DNA of 64,000 nt. Source: Aspidiotus rigidus (taxonomy: Eukaryota; Arthropoda; Insecta; Hemiptera; Diaspididae). The stretch covers positions 19,747,001 to 19,811,000 of the forward strand of contig JAVHKY010000004.1 of assembly GCA_035079385.1 (NCBI GenBank). The letters are read 5' to 3'. Positions 58,651 to 64,000 of this stretch are shown here, piece by piece. Under the pieces are notes generated by a model. It saw only the letters and a program-made list of their open reading frames with translations. It was not told the DNA's origin and searched no databases. Positions within the stretch are counted from its first letter, which is position 1, and each line of letters starts with the position of its first letter. The position numbers were made by a program, and so were the translations under genes.

Positions 58651-59039
58651 CTACTCGGAAACAAGTACAGGCGATAAAGACCCTCGTCTAAACATTTTGG
58701 GGATAACGGGGGGGGGGGGGAGTTTGCTGAAAAATGTGAGGTGGGGTACCAGAAACAACATATCAAAAATCCGATCCCCCACTTCCATGGAAGGTTGTTT
58801 TGCGCCACATTTTAGGTCCCCAAATTTGGTTTTTTGAATATATCTCCAGAAATATAGGCTTGAGAAAAAAAAATCAAGAGACAAAGAATATTCCCTGTTC
58901 AAATGAGGATCCTCGTTTAATTGCGCAATTTGTAGAGTTCAGTTTGACCAACAACCATCTATTGACCAGCAACCACAAATCTACTTTATTCACTGATAGA
59001 TGGTAGGTGGATAGCAGTCTGAGCTAGTGATAGCAGATA

Positions 59040-60130
59040 AATTTATAATTATTGGCTTGTTTCAGGGTAATGGTACGGAGAATCATACTCTGCAATTTCT
59101 ATGCAAGCAGAAGAGAGTTAGCAAGCTCTTTTAGAGGTCAAGTTGCCATTTTGGCTACAAGAACAGAAATGATGGAAGGATACAGTTAAGCAGAAGCTCT
59201 AAGCTTCAGCCAAGGTTTTGACAGATATCCTCGATAAGGCTGCTGCTTTAGAGTCTGCATTAACGGATGTCCCATTAGTCGCAGAGACTAAAGATGTCCG
59301 CATTTGCCAAATTTACAGAAGCCGAGAGCTTGCTGATGTACATTATTTCAATGCAGCGCCAGGCTTGGATTCAGAAATAGTCCCCCAATTGCTATTCAAA
59401 TGCTGCACCTTGTAAGCTCACTAAAGGAGGAAGCAAAGGAATACCTTAGAGGATTCTCAGCGACTGGTGACCATTATGCTTGTGCGCTGGACAACCTAAA
59501 AAAAAGGTTTCGTGATTTATCAAAATTAGCCCAGTGCTTTTATCGTGATTTTTCTTTACTGCAGGATCTAGCATCAATGATTTAAGCTGAGATCACTGTG
59601 TTAAAGGATAGAAAAACCATAGATTTCATAAAGACAATCTTTTTGAATCTAGAAGCTACTGAACATTACAACTCCCAATTGACCATTAGCTGGGTTTTGA
59701 AGAAGATATTGTGTAGGAGAGTTCATGAAGACTTTGTGCGTCTCTCCACAGAATACCCTAAGCTCGACTTTCCAGTGGCTACCTGTGTTGAGGCATTAGA
59801 AGCCTCCCTCTATACAGACGAGGTTATAGAAATGAAAGCCCTTGGTGGCAATTCAGTTGACTTTACTGAGGAGCCAAAGGTTACTACATTAGCCGGTGTC
59901 GCTTGGTAGGTAGATCAAACAGCTGGTTCCTTTGACGCCGCAATTGTGTAATTGGAACATAAGAGTTCCCGCTGCCTCCAATACAAAACCTACCTCAACC
60001 GCAAGAAGAAACTAAGAGAGCTAAATAGGTGTGGGAAGAGGGGGTATAATAATACAGTGTGCCTCTACCGCTCCCGCAAGTGTAGCCAATGCTCCAAGAC
60101 AGGCCAAAGCCACATGTATTGAGCTGATCA
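59040..60130 (+). mobile_element. Bel/Pao-type LTR retroelement gag remnant, broken
   Basis: Translated pieces in different frames resemble the gag region of Bel/Pao elements. One block (about 59390-59560) has LVSSLKEEAKEYLRGFSATG and LKKRFRD, like the conserved gag core. A later block (about 59950-60120) has RCGKRGYNNTVC and CSQCSKTGQSH, which are degraded zinc knuckles. Stops near 59412, 59583 and 59907 and frame changes break it. No protease, reverse transcriptase or LTRs were recognised nearby, so this is an isolated, non-functional piece. Confidence 0.75.
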
Positions 60131-61491
60131 AATTTCTCAAAACTAGTAAACCCAAGTCCTAGTCCGGATCTAGGAAAGCACCTCCACGAAAGAGGCGTGG
60201 TCGTGGCTGTTCACGTGACCGCACACCTCCAAAAAGGAGTTCCAGACGGTCACGTAACGAGCAAAGGTCCAGATCCAATTAAGAATCTTGCAGCCGTTCT
60301 TCCATCCCTATAAAGAAGGCAAGTAAGACAAGGATTCTCCAGAACAGCTCCAAGGAAACAAGTACGTTTTTAGAGAAACTTTTTCCTGTGTGATCTCATC
60401 AGGTCTACACCAATTGCCAAACTTGTCTTCTTCAGTTGATCGTTTAAAGTTTTTCTTTATTATTATTATGTTTATTGATTCTGTGGTGACAGTCGGAATT
60501 GTTTTCTGTAAGAACCTCTAGATAAAGGACGAGAATTTGTTCTACTTTATTACAAAGAATCACTGTAACTATTACTCAATACCGAATCGTCATGTCCCTA
60601 GTCGAAAATCTGGTGACAATATTATGCACGATACCTAAGGAAATTCTCCCGCCTTTGTTTAGAAATTGCTCACGTAACGCATTACTAGAATGTTAGTTTC
60701 AGCCAGGGGAATCGATGAAAGAAATTAATATTCATTCTTGAAGGAAAGAGATGAAAAATTGCCACCAACCATCGTCTATCCGGAATTACGAGTAATTTCA
60801 AATTTGAGTCATGCTACTCTTAGCCTATGCTTTTGCTAAAGCCACACGTTTTCTCATACATTATTGGAATAATTTATGCTCTTGTGATAATAAAATCGAG
60901 AACTAGGTACGACAAAAAAAAAAATTAAAGCACGTACGGAGATAAAAATGCGAAACATTTAAGTGTGACCAACTTACTAATCAATAATGAGCCCATATTT
61001 TTTACTGACTTTTTTTTTTTTTTTTTTTTTTCTACTCCTAAAGAAAGAAAACTGGCTATTTTTAGGTAAATAATCATTTTACACGATAAATAATGTATAG
61101 TTGTTTACTGGTTTTTTATTTCGTTAACTAGCCTACTTATTCTTTACACACGCAAGTCGTAAGCATCATACCTAACTCAATGACTCTCTTCTTTTTTAGT
61201 AATTTTCGATGACTAATTTCAATTTCCTTCCTTTCGACGCGCACAATGTCGTACCGTGTATTACGTATACCATACATAAATTAATCTCGGCCAAATTAGA
61301 CATTATTTACTCTAGGTATGTGTACCTATAGGTACCATCCTATAGTTGGAGTGCGAATGTTATCTTTAGATAACAAAACCAAATAAACGAATATGATGAG
61401 AGCTTGTTTTTAAACAACGGACCGGTGAAAACGAATACCTATACGTGCAATAGTATATTTGCGTGCAATGAACGAATAGAACGTGTGGAAT
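60131..61491. other. Spacer upstream of the LRR gene
   Basis: No coding exon. The first 200 bp may be further retroelement debris. A poly-T run lies at about 61009-61031. The last 200 bp probably include the 5' UTR and promoter of the leucine-rich-repeat gene. Confidence 0.5.
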
Positions 61492-61890
61492 ATGGCACCG
61501 GCGGTGATCAGGATATGGAGTTTCATTACCCTGTTAGTGCTTGTGGTCTTACTAGTGCCTAGTTCAAGGGGTTTGTCGGCGACCCGGCAACTTTGCACCC
61601 TATGCAATTGTTCGTCTAGAGGGATGTTGGACTGTGATAATCGAAACATTACCGAAATCCCAGCGTTAACGGGAACAAAAACAAACTTGACGATTATATT
61701 TTTTGATAATAACTACATAAAACGTATACGTCAATTTCCTAAATTACGTGAAGTTCGTGACCTAGTTTTATCGCGAAATGAAATCATCGATATCGATGAC
61801 TCGGCGTTCAAAAACTTAGTCAACATGGTGGTTTTAGATTTGAGCTACAATAGATTAACTTCGGAGAAGTTGTTACCACGAGTATTCCGG
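61492..61890 (+). CDS. Secreted/membrane leucine-rich-repeat protein, first coding exon
   Basis: 133 codons from ATG 61492 to donor CGG|GTATGT. A signal peptide is clear: a short basic start, hydrophobic FITLLVLVVLLV, then SSRG. An N-terminal Cys cap follows (CTLCNCSSRGMLDCDNRNI), then leucine-rich repeats LTIIFFDNNYIKRI, VRDLVLSRNEIIDID, and MVVLDLSYNRLTSE. The exon ends in phase 0 after LLPRVFR, in the middle of the repeat domain. No further exon was recognised up to 64000, so the gene runs off the window or has a long intron. The subfamily cannot be told from this part. Two upstream in-frame codons (from GTG 61483) are not a likely start. Confidence 0.85.
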
Positions 61891-64000
61891 GTATGTACAT
61901 GATAATGTTTTAATGGACTGCACCAATGGCGGAGTATAAGGGAGGGAACTCCTTTTAAAATAATGGAAAAAAATAATAATATTATAAAGAAACATCTAAT
62001 ATACAAAATCGTAACAAACTGAAAATTGATAAGATCAATTCATGCGTGACGTCAAATATGTAAAAAACAATCGATCACATGTTTGAGTAATGTTATCAAC
62101 AGTACTCATATCGATTCCCATAAGAATTCTACAGGAACGTTTCAATCATTCAGATTCATCAGTACTAATCAATTCAAGATGAAGGAAAAGTTGAAGATAG
62201 AAACATTAAATTCAAAATCTTGAAACTTTCCGGTTTATGAAAATGTATTTGTTGTTCCCAATATCACCAATTCATTACCTGTCGTTAGTATTTTCGAGTA
62301 GGTACAAAGCTGAATTAAGCTATATTTTTTTTACTTCTTCGGCTGACAATAATTTTCACAGAAATTCCAATTTATGGTTCTTTTGACATAATTGTACGCC
62401 CAATGATAATTACTTATTGGAGTTTTTGAATGAATCAATACAGTAACTTTTAATCTTTTCGTTTCATTTTTCATATTTCTCTTACATCAAATCAGTAAAT
62501 CAATATAAGAAGAAGAAATTAATTTCTTCCTTTTCCGGTTTTCTCCTTTGTTTTCCCGTTTGGCCTGTTCTTAAATCCTAATTGTTGTCCAGGGTGTCTG
62601 GCACTTGGCTACAGGCGCATGGCAAAAAAAAAAAAAAAAAAGAAAAAAAGAAAATTTATTGAACAAAACAAATCATACTTATTTTAGAAACCAAACAAAA
62701 TTTAGCATTTGAAATTAACGAAACAAAAACAAAAACAAAAAATCTGCGCAAAATGAAACTTTAATTAGGTATAAACAAAAATAATTTTACTGGAAAAACA
62801 TGTTTTTATCTGAAAAAAAAGAAACTATTTTTTTATTGAGAAAACACGTTTTTTCAAACGAATTCTTTTTCGACAATCAAAACACAAACAAACAAAAAAT
62901 TTGCCAAATAACAAAACTTAGGGAAAAAAAAAAACTAGAAAAGTTGATAACAAATACGAAATAAAATCGAATTTTTTTTTTTGCCATACCGGTTTGACTA
63001 TAGTGGCTGGCGACTCTAATCTAATTTCTAATTTTTGTCTCACGTGGTCTATTTTTCCTTTGGTCTTTGGAATTTTTAGCTTCCGATTTGATAATTAAAT
63101 TAATGAAATTCTAATACCGGTACGATAATGATTAATGATATTCTACTGCCGATTGAATACCTTTTAAATGATACCAACTCAACGATCAGCCGAAAGCCAT
63201 ATGCAGCTATTCATAGTTTCGGCTGATGGAAATGCCAAAAGCCCAAGCAGCATTTTTCAAGGTCATCAGTTTTAGTCGAAAGCCCAAGCCGTATTGTTTG
63301 GCTGTAACACTCTGAAAAAAAGTTCGTGAACTGTTTGACTAATGACCGTTACAAAAAAAATGACTAGACTGATCGTGACGGGCACACGGTCATAACAGTT
63401 AAATTGACGTTTATTTCCCTGGGTACGCCAGGAATCCATCCCTCCACAAGACTTAGGGAGCCAGACGCAAGTTTCCTTTTTCCATGTGAATTTCCATAAG
63501 AAGAAAAAAAATAGGTTGTTCAGACTATCAATGGTTGAAAAATTAGAGATTTTTAAAGATCTTGGTAGTTAGATTCATCATCTAGAGGCTTTTATTGATC
63601 TCTGGAGCCAACCCCCCGCCTAAAGACAAAGTTCAATCCTACTGGGAAAACCACTGAAAAAAATGCGCCTAGAACTTGACCTGATGTGGGTGGTGAGGAA
63701 AAAGTTCAAGCTGTATAGGAATGACAATGCACACTAGTGACTCCCATACAACAGGTTCCCTGTTTGCCTCAATTAAGAAATTTGACGCCACGTGAGCTGC
63801 GAGTTTTTAACCTAAAGAAAAATGGAGCTTGGGCTCCCTCTCCCTCTTGGAGGTATGGCCTTGTCTCGTGAGCTTAATGACATTGACGTACTGTCGAGCT
63901 CCAAAATAAAATTCACCAGGATGGAGATATAAAAGCGGACATCAGGGGATAGGCGTAGCCCTCGCTTTCAAACCAACTTACCTATATATCCCCCAAATAG
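61891..64000. other. Probable LRR intron, low complexity and repeats
   Basis: No continuation exon recognised. 62620-62960 is A-rich simple sequence (AAACAAACAAAAA-type). A hAT-end-like fragment lies at 63310-63425. Confidence 0.5.
63310..63425. mobile_element. hAT-like end fragment
   Basis: Reverse-complemented it begins CAGGGAAATAAACGTCAATT and shares AATTTAACTGTTAT, GACCGTG-like and CGGTCA-like words with the outer 100 bp of the 1057-bp hAT element at 27912. The tip CAGGG is typical of hAT ends. The other end is not found. Confidence 0.55.

Overview
This is a eukaryotic, insect nuclear window. Genes are split by many GT-AG introns, introns and spacers are AT-rich, and one locus is an insect-type (7tm_6) odorant receptor, a family confined to insects. 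A decayed mitochondrial cox1 copy (TGA read as Trp) and transposon debris fit an arthropod genome. The order cannot be fixed from sequence alone; a hemipteran is plausible but is only a guess. I built gene models by hand from splice sites, reading frame and family recall, with no database search.

Layout: (1) 1-985 (+), 3' end of a carboxylesterase. (2) 2035-24440 (-), a complete 30-exon MRP1-type ABCC transporter of about 1514 aa. Its introns hold a cox1 NUMT, a small TIR element, two LINE fragments, a microsatellite and several degenerate minisatellite blocks. (3) 24441-30590, a gene-free spacer with foldbacks and a hAT-type element with a perfect 8-bp target duplication. (4) 30591-43710 (+), a complete 33-exon RME-8/DNAJC13 gene of about 2234 aa. 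Its largest intron carries two strong hairpins and a dispersed repeat. (5) 44326-50005 (+), a six-exon odorant receptor of about 487 aa. (6) 50680-52177 (-), maspardin/SPG21, seven exons. (7) 53120-53668 (+), alpha-endosulfine, three exons, head-to-head with maspardin. (8) 54682-55122 (-), an unrecognised small protein. (9) 56507-57950 (-), PAF-acetylhydrolase 1b catalytic-type subunit, four exons, with two of three triad residues replaced. (10) 58108-60130, a 349-bp TIR element, a 20-bp tandem array and a broken Bel/Pao-type gag. (11) 61492-61890 (+), first coding exon of a secreted or membrane leucine-rich-repeat protein whose remaining exons were not found in the window.

The genes do not form one pathway and there is no operon logic. 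RME-8 and maspardin both belong to endosomal trafficking in other animals, endosulfine controls PP2A-B55 at mitosis, and the ABCC pump and esterase are typical xenobiotic-handling proteins. Their adjacency looks incidental.

No unprecedented gene system was found. The most useful observations are the exactly framed 30- and 33-exon models, the inactive-looking PAF-AH triad, the NUMT, the bounded hAT insertion, two near-perfect hairpins in the RME-8 intron, and one minisatellite family that recurs inside the introns of three unrelated genes.
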